From G020350405 sp964513655 (GTDB lineage: Bacteria > Planctomycetota > Phycisphaerae > Sedimentisphaerales > Anaerobacaceae), in contig CAZENQ010000045.1 in the NCBI GenBank assembly GCA_964513655.1, positions 1 to 24,395 on the forward strand: a DNA stretch of 24,395 nt, read 5' to 3'. Position numbers and translations under genes: made by a program. Of the stretch, positions 16,378 to 23,934 are shown piece after piece. Positions within the stretch are counted from its first letter, which is position 1; each line of letters opens with the position of its first letter. Under the pieces are notes generated by a model, which was not told where the DNA came from, searched no databases, and saw only the letters and a list, made by a program, of their open reading frames with translations.

Positions 16378-17540
16378 TTGGTTCAGGCAAATATACTGGC
16401 CCTGATATAAAAACAATATTAGCTCAAAAGGCTCTGGATACCGGCGCGGAACTGTGGCAACAGCGCCTCGATAAGGTCAGCAGCAATGACGTTGAAAGGG
16501 CCCTGGCCTGCCCCGCCGGTACCTATAGCTTCGAGAGGCTGCTTGCGTTTGTTTCGCCGGCGGCCGAAGATTACCTTGAACAGATGGCACAATTGGCGCA
16601 TCTGCTTACGATTAAAAGGTTCGGCAGGACAATCAGACTTTATGCCCCGCTGTATCTGTCTAATTACTGCGTAAATAGCTGTCGATACTGCGGTTTTAAC
16701 AGGCAAAGCAAATATGAACGAATAAGGCTGACCGTTGAGCAGGCGGTTGATGAGGCTGATATTATTGCGACTGAAGGTTTTAAGGATATCTTGCTTGTCA
16801 GCAGTGAGGATATAAAGTTCATTAGTATTGATTATCTTGCCGACCTTGCCAAAAGACTCAGGGGCAAGTTTAGTTCCATCTCGATAGAAGTATATCCGAT
16901 GAGCATTGCTGAATATGGCAAGGTCTTTGAGGCGGGTATTGAAGGAGTCACGCTTTATCAGGAAACTTACGACCGGGCCGCTTACGCTTATTATCATCCG
17001 CAGGGGCCGAAGTCAGATTACGAGAACAGATTAACATCTCCGGACCGGCTTGCTGCTGCCGGCATGAGGGAGATTGGGTTAGGCATCCTTTTGGGTTTGA
17101 CCGACTGGCGGGCTGAGACGCTGGCGCTTGGTGAACATGCTCATTACTTAGTCAAGCGCTACTGGCAATCTCATGTCTCGTTTTCTTTTCCGAGATTGCG
17201 GCCGGCATGCGAGGTGGAGCGTTCGCAGTTCGAGCATTTGCTCAGCGATAGAAATCTTGTGCAGATGATAACGGCACTTAGATTATGCTTTGCCGATGCC
17301 GGACTGGTACTTTCGACCCGTGAGCGGGCCCAGTTGCGCGACCATTTGATTACGCTGGGGATAACCAAAATCAGCGCGGGCAGCAAGACCAGTCCGGGCG
17401 GATATTCAGGCCACAGCGATGCCCTCAAGCAGTTTGAGATTGACGATAACAGGAGCCCGGCGGAAGTTTCGGAAATGATTAAAAGTCACGGGCTTGAACC
17501 GGTCTGGAAAGACTGGGATAAGGCCTTTATCAAGGACTAG
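16374..17540 (+). CDS. thiH: 2-iminoacetate synthase ThiH (radical SAM)
   Basis: 388 residues. Cleaves tyrosine with a 5'-deoxyadenosyl radical to give p-cresol and dehydroglycine, which ThiG uses. The [4Fe-4S] motif is CVNSCRYCGFNR (Cys 99, 103, 106). EGFKDILLVSSED, EVYPM, GVTLYQETYD and SAGSKTSPGGY are further ThiH markers. Length fits the family (about 370-390). It is coupled to thiG by an ATGA overlap and is the last gene of the operon. Choice of ThiH over the oxygen-dependent ThiO points to anaerobic or microaerobic life. thiC, thiD and thiE are not in the window. The stop overlaps by 11 bases the end of the pgsA remnant on the other strand. Confidence 0.96.
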   Translation: MIGSGKYTGPDIKTILAQKALDTGAELWQQRLDKVSSNDVERALACPAGTYSFERLLAFVSPAAEDYLEQMAQLAHLLTIKRFGRTIRLYAPLYLSNYCVNSCRYCGFNRQSKYERIRLTVEQAVDEADIIATEGFKDILLVSSEDIKFISIDYLADLAKRLRGKFSSISIEVYPMSIAEYGKVFEAGIEGVTLYQETYDRAAYAYYHPQGPKSDYENRLTSPDRLAAAGMREIGLGILLGLTDWRAETLALGEHAHYLVKRYWQSHVSFSFPRLRPACEVERSQFEHLLSDRNLVQMITALRLCFADAGLVLSTRERAQLRDHLITLGITKISAGSKTSPGGYSGHSDALKQFEIDDNRSPAEVSEMIKSHGLEPVWKDWDKAFIKD

Positions 17541-17667
17541 GGGTTACTTTTTTCCAGGAGCGTCGCTGCGTTGCTCTTAGGCCGGAGATGACCGTAACTA
17601 CCAGCATAATTGCAAATGTTATGGTAGCGAACCAGTATCCCCATGTTGCACCCTGGACATGAGCCAT
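17530..17667 (-). pseudogene. Orphan 3' end of a pgsA gene (45 codons)
   Basis: On the minus strand, codons from 17667 to a TGA at 17532-17530 read MAHVQGATWGYWF... and closely match the last transmembrane segment of the intact PgsA at 19701-20315. Over 30 aligned residues (PgsA 164-193) I count 22 identities, and most differences are conservative. Upstream of MAHVQ the match stops abruptly and the end of the membrane-protein gene begins 12 bases away. There is no plausible start for a working protein. GC is 28 of 60 bases at 17581-17640, against 17 of 60 in the matching part of the intact gene, so the two ends have different histories. I read it as the displaced original end of pgsA. Confidence 0.75.
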
Positions 17668-17678
17668 CCAATATAGAT

Positions 17679-18788
17679 TTATGAATTTTGCAGGAGGCTT
17701 TTGACAAGCCAAACCAATGCTGGCAACAGGAATGTGGATGTAAATTGTATAATCGTTCGTGTATCAAAGGGCCAAGTCGGGATGTCTTCAAGCGATCTAT
17801 AAAGTGCTCTCAGCTTAGATTCCTCTTCGTATTCCTCTTTGACTTTTTCATATGTGTCTGCGAACTTTCTACCATCTTTCGCAATCTTTTCCACAAGGAC
17901 ATCACTTACACACTTGTAATGCTTTGAAATATCCAAGAGGAGAGATTCTTTTTTAAGCCTCATTGCTTTATGCACCTGTAATAATGGAAAGAAGAATACT
18001 ATAGGAAGAAGCAGGAACTGCACAACAATGCCACATGCTAAGGGTGTATTATATCCATGAGTATAATACAATGTTGCTGAAATGGCCATAGTAAGCAATA
18101 TCGCAATGTTGAAGTTCAATGCCATCCTTCCTAAGCCTCCTGCATTGTCCGGGTGCATTGGTTGAAGGTCGAGTGAATCAGTGTCAATTACCCAGTGGAA
18201 AAGCCTGTTCAATGTTATCACTATGATAAACAAACGGTAAATGAAAATAGGCAGTATATATCCCCACCAAGCATAAAAGAAGATCCGCTGGGCAATATAG
18301 CCCCTAATATAATTGACCGAATCGTAAACATCGTGGCCCCAAACGGTCTCTGGCCTTAAGGTATTTCTTGCATTGATCGTAGCAAATATAAGGCCAACAA
18401 AAATGAATAAGAACTTCAAGGGCACATATGGGTCCTTAGTCCAATTGAGGCGTAGGAACTCTTCTAGCTTCACCTTTTTCTCAAATTTGTCTTTTATAAG
18501 GTTCGCGTCTATATTACTGATAAACCGGTCGAAATGGCGAATACCTTGTGTCCCGAAGAGAAAGATTAAAGGAAATACAATTGTAAAACATATATTTCCG
18601 TAGTGCTTGAGAATTCCCACAGCTTCACCAGGCAGAAAAAAACTATCATCAAATGCAGCCCCCAAATATGGCAAAAAGGAGATCAGCAGTAGAAATGAAA
18701 AAATACGCCATGGAAACCCTTCCTGGGTCCCGATTAGTATAGAGAAAAAGTAATCCTTTCTCAGAAAGTTCTTTTTTACCATTTCCAT
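17679..18788 (-). CDS. Uncharacterised multi-pass membrane protein with HPDNAGGLG motif
   Basis: 369 residues, function not recognised. About seven hydrophobic segments can be seen (near 28-46, 63-82, 123-140, 168-193, 225-242, 248-271 and 348-366). Between the fourth and fifth lies LQPMHPDNAGGLGRMA (208-223); similar HPDxAGGLG loops occur in unnamed bacterial membrane proteins. A long charged, probably coiled-coil stretch (about 275-330) precedes IPTWPFDTRT (336-345), a second motif I associate with the same kind of protein, and the final helix. ATG 18788 has AAGAAGGA about 5 bases upstream. It follows the HAD gene by 36 bases and is AT-rich (25 of 60 GC at 18001-18060). It lies between pgsA and the pgsA remnant, so it was probably acquired. 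Confidence 0.75.
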   Translation of the reverse strand: MEMVKKNFLRKDYFFSILIGTQEGFPWRIFSFLLLISFLPYLGAAFDDSFFLPGEAVGILKHYGNICFTIVFPLIFLFGTQGIRHFDRFISNIDANLIKDKFEKKVKLEEFLRLNWTKDPYVPLKFLFIFVGLIFATINARNTLRPETVWGHDVYDSVNYIRGYIAQRIFFYAWWGYILPIFIYRLFIIVITLNRLFHWVIDTDSLDLQPMHPDNAGGLGRMALNFNIAILLTMAISATLYYTHGYNTPLACGIVVQFLLLPIVFFFPLLQVHKAMRLKKESLLLDISKHYKCVSDVLVEKIAKDGRKFADTYEKVKEEYEEESKLRALYRSLEDIPTWPFDTRTIIQFTSTFLLPALVWLVKSLLQNS

Positions 18789-18824
18789 ATTCCTTCTTGA
18801 GTGAGATGGTAAAAGTGTTTCACA

Positions 18825-19661
18825 TTAGTTTTGTTTGGACGCAGCACCATTAGTCTCTCCCAAAATTAGATCATTAACCGCCTTAACGACTCCGCGATCA
18901 GAAGCTAGAGGCACTATTACATCTGCTGCCTGTAAAACGGATGGGGTCGCATTAGCAACAGCTATACTGAGTCCCGCTATTTCAAACATGCTTAAATCGT
19001 TGTCGCTATCGCCTATGCATGCAATGTTTTGTCTCATAATTCCGTTTGATTTAGCAAGGCTTAGCAATGCCTTACCTTTTGAGGCGTTTAGCGACATAAA
19101 CTCTACAAATTTCTCGCTTGTAATTGTAATAGAACAATCTTGAGTAAACTGGTGAGAATAGGAATCATAAACGGATTTCAGCATCTTAGAATCTTCGACG
19201 GCAACTAGAATTTTAGCCACATTTTCTGATGACAAGCTGTGAAGAGAATATACAAAACGGGTAGTTGGTTCGCCAATAGAATTTAGTAATTTTGACGCGA
19301 GATTAACATTTGTGCATACAATGTCGTGTTGAGTAAACACGGCTATACAGACTCTTTCATCAATTTCGAGAGTTGAAATAATTGTCTCATATAAGGCTTT
19401 GGGGAGAAAATGTGAAAACAGCGTCTTTTGCGTTCTGGCGTCTACCGTTATTGCTCCGTTACAGGTAATAACGGGTCCTTCAATCCCAATTTTTTCACAC
19501 AGAGCTTGGATGCTAGTAAATTTTTTCCCGGTTGAAATGACGACCAATATGTTTGAGTTGACACATTTTTTCAAACTTTCAATAACCTCCAAGGGTATTT
19601 CTTGGCCGGGCATACACAATGTACCGTCTATGTCAACTGCAAGAAGTTTATATGACTTCAT
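18825..19661 (-). CDS. Cof-type HAD family phosphatase
   Basis: 278-residue soluble hydrolase of HAD subfamily IIB. Motif I is DIDGTL (Asp10, Asp12), motif II is the Thr in VISTGKK (Thr44), motif III is Lys195 in NASKGKAL, and motif IV is GDSDND (217-222). The C2-type cap lies between about 75 and 190 and sets the substrate, commonly a sugar phosphate or flavin phosphate in this family. I prefer ATG 19661 to the in-frame TTG at 19691, because the protein then starts MKSYKLLAVDIDGT. No clear Shine-Dalgarno is present. It is very AT-rich (21 of 60 GC at 19081-19140), unlike the thi genes. Its position after pgsA could suggest a phosphatidylglycerophosphatase, but known HAD enzymes of that kind belong to other subfamilies, so I do not assign it. 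Confidence 0.85.
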   Translation of the reverse strand: MKSYKLLAVDIDGTLCMPGQEIPLEVIESLKKCVNSNILVVISTGKKFTSIQALCEKIGIEGPVITCNGAITVDARTQKTLFSHFLPKALYETIISTLEIDERVCIAVFTQHDIVCTNVNLASKLLNSIGEPTTRFVYSLHSLSSENVAKILVAVEDSKMLKSVYDSYSHQFTQDCSITITSEKFVEFMSLNASKGKALLSLAKSNGIMRQNIACIGDSDNDLSMFEIAGLSIAVANATPSVLQAADVIVPLASDRGVVKAVNDLILGETNGAASKQN

Positions 19662-19700
19662 ATCAAGGTTATTAACTACAACTAAAGACAACTGATATTT

Positions 19701-20315
19701 TCAAGAACTGCACGCTCGCCATCTCATATGGTAAGTCAAACCAGATATTATTGTTACTATTAACATAATTAATAACGTTACTGTTGTAAACCAATAGCCC
19801 CACATAGCTTTTTGAACATGCGCCATTCTTATGATTACCGTACCAATCGCAAAGGAGTGCAGAAACATTTTTACCTTCCCGGATAACATAGCAGCAAAGT
19901 TGATGCCCCGAGCTTCAGCGATGTGGCGTAATACCGAAACATAGACATCCCTAGCTATTAATATGCCAACAACAGACCATTGAATGAGGGCTAGTATATG
20001 AGCATTAAGATTGAACAGTTTCGGCTCGCCGATTATGGCAAAACAGATGAACGCCCCGCATACGAGGATTTTATCTACCAACGGGTCCATCATTCGCCCA
20101 AACTTGCTTGTCACACCTAACCTTCTTGCGATGGTACCATCAACGATGTCGGTCAGACCGGCAACGACAAAGAGAATAAAGGCGATATCTAGAAAATCCG
20201 GAAACGGCAGTTCACCTTCAGCATAGAACCGCGGTGAGTAAAGAACCATAATCAGAAAAATGACGGTTAAAACAAACCGTCCTAAAGTCAGGATGTTTGG
20301 AATCTGTTTTACCAT
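19701..20315 (-). CDS. pgsA: CDP-diacylglycerol-glycerol-3-phosphate 3-phosphatidyltransferase
   Basis: 204-residue integral membrane enzyme that makes phosphatidylglycerol phosphate, the precursor of phosphatidylglycerol and cardiolipin. The start MVKQIPNILTLGRF is typical, and the full motif DGTIARRLGVTSKFGRMMDPLVDK (59-82) has all four Asp with canonical spacing. ATG 20315 is chosen for that reason; the open frame extends to 20435 into the rimO end but the extra residues are atypical. It starts 38 bases after the rimO stop. Base composition changes inside the gene: 30 of 60 GC at 20041-20100 but only 17 of 60 at 19741-19800. Together with the orphan 3' end at 17530-17667 this suggests a chimeric gene whose 3' part was replaced. 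The protein still looks complete. Confidence 0.92.
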   Translation of the reverse strand: MVKQIPNILTLGRFVLTVIFLIMVLYSPRFYAEGELPFPDFLDIAFILFVVAGLTDIVDGTIARRLGVTSKFGRMMDPLVDKILVCGAFICFAIIGEPKLFNLNAHILALIQWSVVGILIARDVYVSVLRHIAEARGINFAAMLSGKVKMFLHSFAIGTVIIRMAHVQKAMWGYWFTTVTLLIMLIVTIISGLTYHMRWRACSS

Positions 20316-20353
20316 TATTTCAAGTTTAACGGTGCCTGTAGTATGATTCAATA

Positions 20354-21700
20354 TTAAATTTGCTCGACGATTAAATCGTAATCTTTTGCTGCAGTTACTT
20401 TTGCATCGACGAATTGTCCGGGCTTCGCGGAGCAATTTTTTATGATGCAGATGCTGTCGATATCAGGCGCCTGACCGTAAAAGCGTCCCGTGCCCGTACG
20501 TTTGCCATCAACTGAATCAACCAGGCAGGTAAGCTTGCTACCGATTCTCTCTTTGTTTCTTGCGAAGGCGATTTTCTGCTGGGTCAGCATAAGTTCTTCA
20601 AGTCGCTGTTGTTTTACATCATCGGATACCTGGCCGGGCATCTCGGCGGCGGGTGTCCCGGATTCGCAATAGTATTTGAAACACCCGAGGCAGTTGAATC
20701 TGGCCCACTTGATAAATTCCAGCAGCTCGTCAAATTGTCTTTCGGTCTCGCCAGGAAAGCCTGTTATTACGGTTGTCCGCAGCACGATGTCAGGAATGCT
20801 TGAGCGCAGGTTCTCAACGAGAGAGCAGATATGTTCCTTGGTATCCGCCCGGCGCATGTCCTTTAAAATCTTATCGTTTATGTGCTGTATTGGCATATCT
20901 ATATAGTGAACTGTCTTTTCGCTTTTGGCGATGGTTTCGATTAGCTGCTCGGTAATTCCTGCGGGATACAGGTACATCAGTCTGGCCCACGTCAGGCCGG
21001 TAATTTTCTCGAGTTCGCCTAATAGTTTGCTTAGACCGTCTTTTGTCTTCAGGTCCCGCCCGTAATTAGCGGTGTCCTGTCCGATTATGTTTAATTCGAT
21101 TACACCTGCCCGGACCAATTCATTGGCTTCCGCAAGGACATTCTCTTGAGGCTTGCTTCTAAATCGGCCTCTGATTGAAGGCACTGTACAGAAAGAGCAT
21201 CTATGGTCACAGCCCTCGCTGATTCGCAGGTATGCCCAGTGGCCGGGCGTAATGAGTAACCTAGCCCTGTCATCGGAAATTTTTTGTGAACGGTGTTCCA
21301 GATAGCAAGAACTTTTATTGGAGTGGAGAGTTTTTTTGATTATACGGGCTATTTCATCTCGCTGGTCGAGGCCAACAATAGCGTCGATGCCCTTGGCATG
21401 GTTGAACAGCCCTGTTTGTAATCTTTCGCAGAGGCAACCTGCGACGATGACTTTTTTTACAGTTCCGGCGGCTTTGCAGTCCAAGGCATGTTTTATGGCC
21501 TGGAGGGCTTCCTCCTTGGCGGGGGCGATAAAGCCGCAGGTATTGATAACAACGACATCGGCATTGTCAGGCTCGGCGGTTATCACAAGGTTGGCCTGGG
21601 CGATTTCGGCCAGCATCTTTTCGCTGTCAACCATATTTTTGGGGCAACCCAGTGCTATAAAACCCACGGTTATGGGTTTTTTGGCGGTTTTCCTTGCCAT
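20354..21700 (-). CDS. rimO: Ribosomal protein S12 methylthiotransferase
   Basis: Radical-SAM enzyme of 448 residues that adds a methylthio group to an Asp of ribosomal protein S12. The N-terminal UPF0004 domain carries the first cluster ligands in GCPKN (Cys19), NTCGFI (Cys55) and GCLCER (Cys89; Cys91 is adjacent). The radical-SAM motif is CDHRCSFC (164, 168, 171), followed by IRGRFRSKP. The C-terminal TRAM domain (about 380-448) holds GSKLTCLVDSV and the RimO-like GQAPDIDSICII. GCPKN and the RGxxRS segment fit RimO better than MiaB. Length is normal. The start at 21700 has no obvious Shine-Dalgarno. pgsA follows, a neighbour pair seen in several bacteria. Confidence 0.94.
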   Translation of the reverse strand: MARKTAKKPITVGFIALGCPKNMVDSEKMLAEIAQANLVITAEPDNADVVVINTCGFIAPAKEEALQAIKHALDCKAAGTVKKVIVAGCLCERLQTGLFNHAKGIDAIVGLDQRDEIARIIKKTLHSNKSSCYLEHRSQKISDDRARLLITPGHWAYLRISEGCDHRCSFCTVPSIRGRFRSKPQENVLAEANELVRAGVIELNIIGQDTANYGRDLKTKDGLSKLLGELEKITGLTWARLMYLYPAGITEQLIETIAKSEKTVHYIDMPIQHINDKILKDMRRADTKEHICSLVENLRSSIPDIVLRTTVITGFPGETERQFDELLEFIKWARFNCLGCFKYYCESGTPAAEMPGQVSDDVKQQRLEELMLTQQKIAFARNKERIGSKLTCLVDSVDGKRTGTGRFYGQAPDIDSICIIKNCSAKPGQFVDAKVTAAKDYDLIVEQI

Positions 21701-21785
21701 AGTTCACTAAAAGTAGCAGAAAAACTCAATTCGGTCTAATGTTTTGCTCTGGGATAGGCAGGGACGCTGTTTTCAGCAAATATAC

Positions 21786-21813
21786 TTGCAGATAAAAAAT
21801 TCAGGTGTATACT
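21786..21813 (+). promoter_or_regulatory. Candidate promoter upstream of the 21968 gene
   Basis: TTGCAG (21786-21791) and TATACT (21808-21813, five of six for -10) are 16 bases apart. Transcription would begin near 21820 and give a leader of about 150 bases. It competes with a second candidate at 21897-21925. Confidence 0.4.
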
Positions 21814-21896
21814 GTTTGTTGAGATTCAGGATAGATACCGGGACGGTGAAAAGAGTATGCTAAGCAAATGGGATATCCGGCTAAATTGTACCGTAG

Positions 21897-21925
21897 TTGT
21901 TACGCGTTGGTTCGGGCTGTAGTAT
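21897..21925 (+). promoter_or_regulatory. Second candidate promoter upstream of the 21968 gene
   Basis: TTGTTA (21897-21902) and TAGTAT (21920-21925) are 17 bases apart, each matching four of six consensus bases. It would give a leader of about 36 bases. Both candidates lie in the 267-base divergent region between rimO and this gene, which otherwise holds only a small GCTG-TTTT-CAGC hairpin (21766-21777). Confidence 0.35.
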
Positions 21926-21967
21926 CTAAGCGATATTATTGAAATATAGTTTTAGTGAGGGCAGTTT

Positions 21968-22378
21968 ATGGATAATTTAGACAGCAGCAACATCATACCT
22001 AATAAAGACATCAATGCCCCGATTCCTTTTGACGAGAGTGGTTCGGGCAGCACGAACGTTTCACATTCGCCTCTGAGTTTAGGTGGTGGTAGTGTGGCAG
22101 AAGCGCCGAAAGTTATGCCGGCGGCAAAACCGAAGATGCCGACGCCGCCTGCACCGGTCACAAAGCCCTCGGAAAAAAAAATACCTGGTGAGCGGATAAC
22201 CGGCGTAAAGACCTTCTTTGCGAAGCTGCATGTTGGTGCCATTGAGTTTCTCGATGAGCAAATCACCAACTGGCTAAAGAACAATCCGCAAGTGACTGTA
22301 AAACAAACCAATACGGTTGTGGGTGAAGTCCAGGGCAAAAAGACCGAGCCTAATATTATAATTACCCTCTGGTATTGA
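21968..22378 (+). CDS. Hypothetical protein with disordered N-half and compact C-terminal domain
   Basis: 136 residues, not recognised. Residues 1-75 are rich in Pro, Ser, Gly, Ala and Lys and look disordered; there is no signal peptide or membrane helix. Residues 76-136 look folded: a helical part (ITGVKTFFAKLHVGAIEFL, DEQITNWLKNNP) followed by beta-like strands (VTVKQTNTVVGEVQG, EPNIIITLWY) up to the C-terminal Tyr. The alternation of IKxTNxxxGxxQ-like and PNIIIT segments suggests a small conserved alpha/beta domain. ATG 21968 is preceded by GTGAGGG at good distance, so translation is credible. It is a lone plus-strand gene between rimO and trxA, with possible promoters upstream. No function is proposed. 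Confidence 0.75.
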   Translation: MDNLDSSNIIPNKDINAPIPFDESGSGSTNVSHSPLSLGGGSVAEAPKVMPAAKPKMPTPPAPVTKPSEKKIPGERITGVKTFFAKLHVGAIEFLDEQITNWLKNNPQVTVKQTNTVVGEVQGKKTEPNIIITLWY

Positions 22379-22481
22379 AAGTCTATCGTCAGGCGCCGCA
22401 AATTTCGAAGGAAAACGGCTTCTTACCAAGGGGTTGGATATGTTATGTTGTGGATAACTACGGCTTTTCCGGCGGTTAAGT

Positions 22482-22501
22482 AAAAAGGGCGATTCGGCCT
22501 T
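22482..22501 (-). terminator. Possible intrinsic terminator of trxA
   Basis: Directly after the trxA stop the minus strand reads AAGG-C-CG-AAT-CG-C-CCTT, a short stem with one C-C mismatch, ending in a run of five T (complement of 22482-22486). The position is right but the stem is weak. Confidence 0.4.
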
Positions 22502-22502
22502 G

Positions 22503-22829
22503 TCAGAGTAGTTTGTCGATTGCAGCGGCAATATCTTTTTTACTGGTCAGACCGACCCATTTATTTTGTACTTGGCCGCCCTTGAATAAAATGAGGGTCG
22601 GTATCGCGTTTATACCGAATTCCATAGCACTGTCACGAGCATCATCTGTATTAAGCCTGCAAGTTTTGGCTTTGTCAGTATATCCTTCTGCGATTTCTTC
22701 AAGAATAGGAGCCATCATCTTGCAAGGCCCGCACCAGGGCGCCCAGAAATCAACCAGCACCGGCACGTCTGAGTTATGAACAACCTCGTCAAAATCGGCA
22801 TCCGTCAACTCAACTACATTACCTGCCAT
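22503..22829 (-). CDS. trxA: Thioredoxin
   Basis: 108-residue cytoplasmic disulfide reductase. The active site is WCGPCK (Cys33 and Cys36), the buried Asp is in LVDFWAPW, and the cis-proline loop is in NAIPTLILFKGG (about Pro76). The start MAGNVVELTDADFDEVV is typical and the length is standard for the family. ATG 22829 has AGAAAGGA about 7 bases upstream. It is a single gene; the 175 bases upstream to scpA hold nothing else I can name except a possible scpA terminator. Confidence 0.97.
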   Translation of the reverse strand: MAGNVVELTDADFDEVVHNSDVPVLVDFWAPWCGPCKMMAPILEEIAEGYTDKAKTCRLNTDDARDSAMEFGINAIPTLILFKGGQVQNKWVGLTSKKDIAAAIDKLL

Positions 22830-22958
22830 TACTTTATCCTTTCTGAGGCCCCAATTTTGCGGTCTTTAGCAAAATGAGTCTGACCTTATTCCAAAGACCC
22901 TTAAATAACCTTTTTGTACGTAGGAGCCTGCAACATGAGAACCTCTAAACTCTTCATC

Positions 22959-22984
22959 AAAAAGCAACAGGCATTTTATTTGCC
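22959..22984 (-). terminator. Possible terminator after scpA
   Basis: On the minus strand GGCA (22984-22981) pairs with TGCC (22973-22970) around a 7-base A/T loop, followed six bases later by a run of five T (complement of 22959-22963). The stem is only four pairs, so this is a weak call. Confidence 0.28.
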
Positions 22985-23004
22985 GAACCGCATTCTGTCA
23001 AATA

Positions 23005-23934
23005 TTATTTTGCTGTTTGCTGCTTATGGTCTTTGGCGGATTTGGTCGTTTCGTGCTTCTTAGTTGAACCTGCTGGTTTGCTTTTTGGTGGCAATTCGGC
23101 AATTGGGACGGGCGGGTGTTTCCGCTGTTGGGTTTGAGCAGGCTGCTTGGTGTTGGCTTCGATAACGGCCAAGATAGCGTTTTGCACCGCCTGCTCAGCC
23201 GGTTCGTCGGTTAAGGACCGTAAGTATATGGAATTCGAGGATTTTGGCTGCTTAGCCCCGATGAGGTTCTCCCGTATTAATTCAAGAAGCGCTAGAAATA
23301 ATCCCACCATTACGACCCGCTTGGACTTGGACGGGAAAATTTGTTCAAGACTTAGTGGGCCTTCCGTTTGCAAACGCTGCAAAATCTCTATCTGATACAA
23401 ATCAATAGGCGTGTCATCCTTGATGTGGCTTATGTCGGCGCCGGCGCCGGTAGCCTCCATAATTGAACCGAACGCTTCCAGCAGGTCCCAGACGCTTATC
23501 TGTTCGATGTCGATTGCCGGTTCGGCATCAGGCTTTAACTGCTCGATGATGGTACTGGGCCGGGGGAAACGCCTTTTTGTTTCGTCGGCGGCGGTACCGA
23601 GAAGATTAGCGGCATCTTTGAACTTCTTATATTCGAGCAACTGGCGGATAAGTTCTGCTCGCGGGTCGGCTAAATCATCAGGCCCCAACTGTTCGGGTTC
23701 TGCTCTCGGCAACAGCATTGCTGATTTTATCTGCATCAACGTTGAGGCCATAACTAGAAAATCACCCGCTAAGTCAATGTCAAGATTTTTTAGCATTTCA
23801 ATGTAGCGGATATATTGGTCGGTTATTTTGGCAATGGAGATATCGTAAATATCGACCTCTTCCTTGCGCACCAAGTATAATAATAAATCCAGGGGCCCTG
23901 CAAAGATATCGAGATGTACGCGATAGTCAGCCAA
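23005..23934 (-). CDS. scpA: Segregation and condensation protein A
   Basis: 309-residue kleisin that bridges the SMC heads in the chromosome-condensing SMC-ScpAB complex. The N-terminal SMC-binding part is typical: VHLDIFAGPLDLLLYLVRKEEVDIYDISIAKITDQY (about 6-41), then FLVMASTLMQIKSAMLLP (59-76). The C-terminal winged helix lies near 195-250 (VVMVGLFLALLELIRENLI). The last 50 residues are Lys/Pro/Gln-rich and longer than in most ScpA proteins. The start is a TTG (23932-23934) directly abutting the TAA stop of the upstream DUF2007 gene; no nearby ATG would preserve the domain, so TTG with translational coupling is the best reading. scpB does not follow; 175 bases downstream is the unrelated trxA. 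Confidence 0.93.
   Translation of the reverse strand: MADYRVHLDIFAGPLDLLLYLVRKEEVDIYDISIAKITDQYIRYIEMLKNLDIDLAGDFLVMASTLMQIKSAMLLPRAEPEQLGPDDLADPRAELIRQLLEYKKFKDAANLLGTAADETKRRFPRPSTIIEQLKPDAEPAIDIEQISVWDLLEAFGSIMEATGAGADISHIKDDTPIDLYQIEILQRLQTEGPLSLEQIFPSKSKRVVMVGLFLALLELIRENLIGAKQPKSSNSIYLRSLTDEPAEQAVQNAILAVIEANTKQPAQTQQRKHPPVPIAELPPKSKPAGSTKKHETTKSAKDHKQQTAK

Noticed and set aside
17530..17712. Separate small membrane protein of 60 residues
   Set aside because: The last 45 residues match the end of PgsA and the first 15 overlap the membrane-protein gene out of frame, so a gene remnant is the better reading.
20316..20435. N-terminal extension of PgsA into the rimO end
   Set aside because: The added 40 residues are basic and unlike the family; the conserved protein begins at MVKQIPNILTLGRF.
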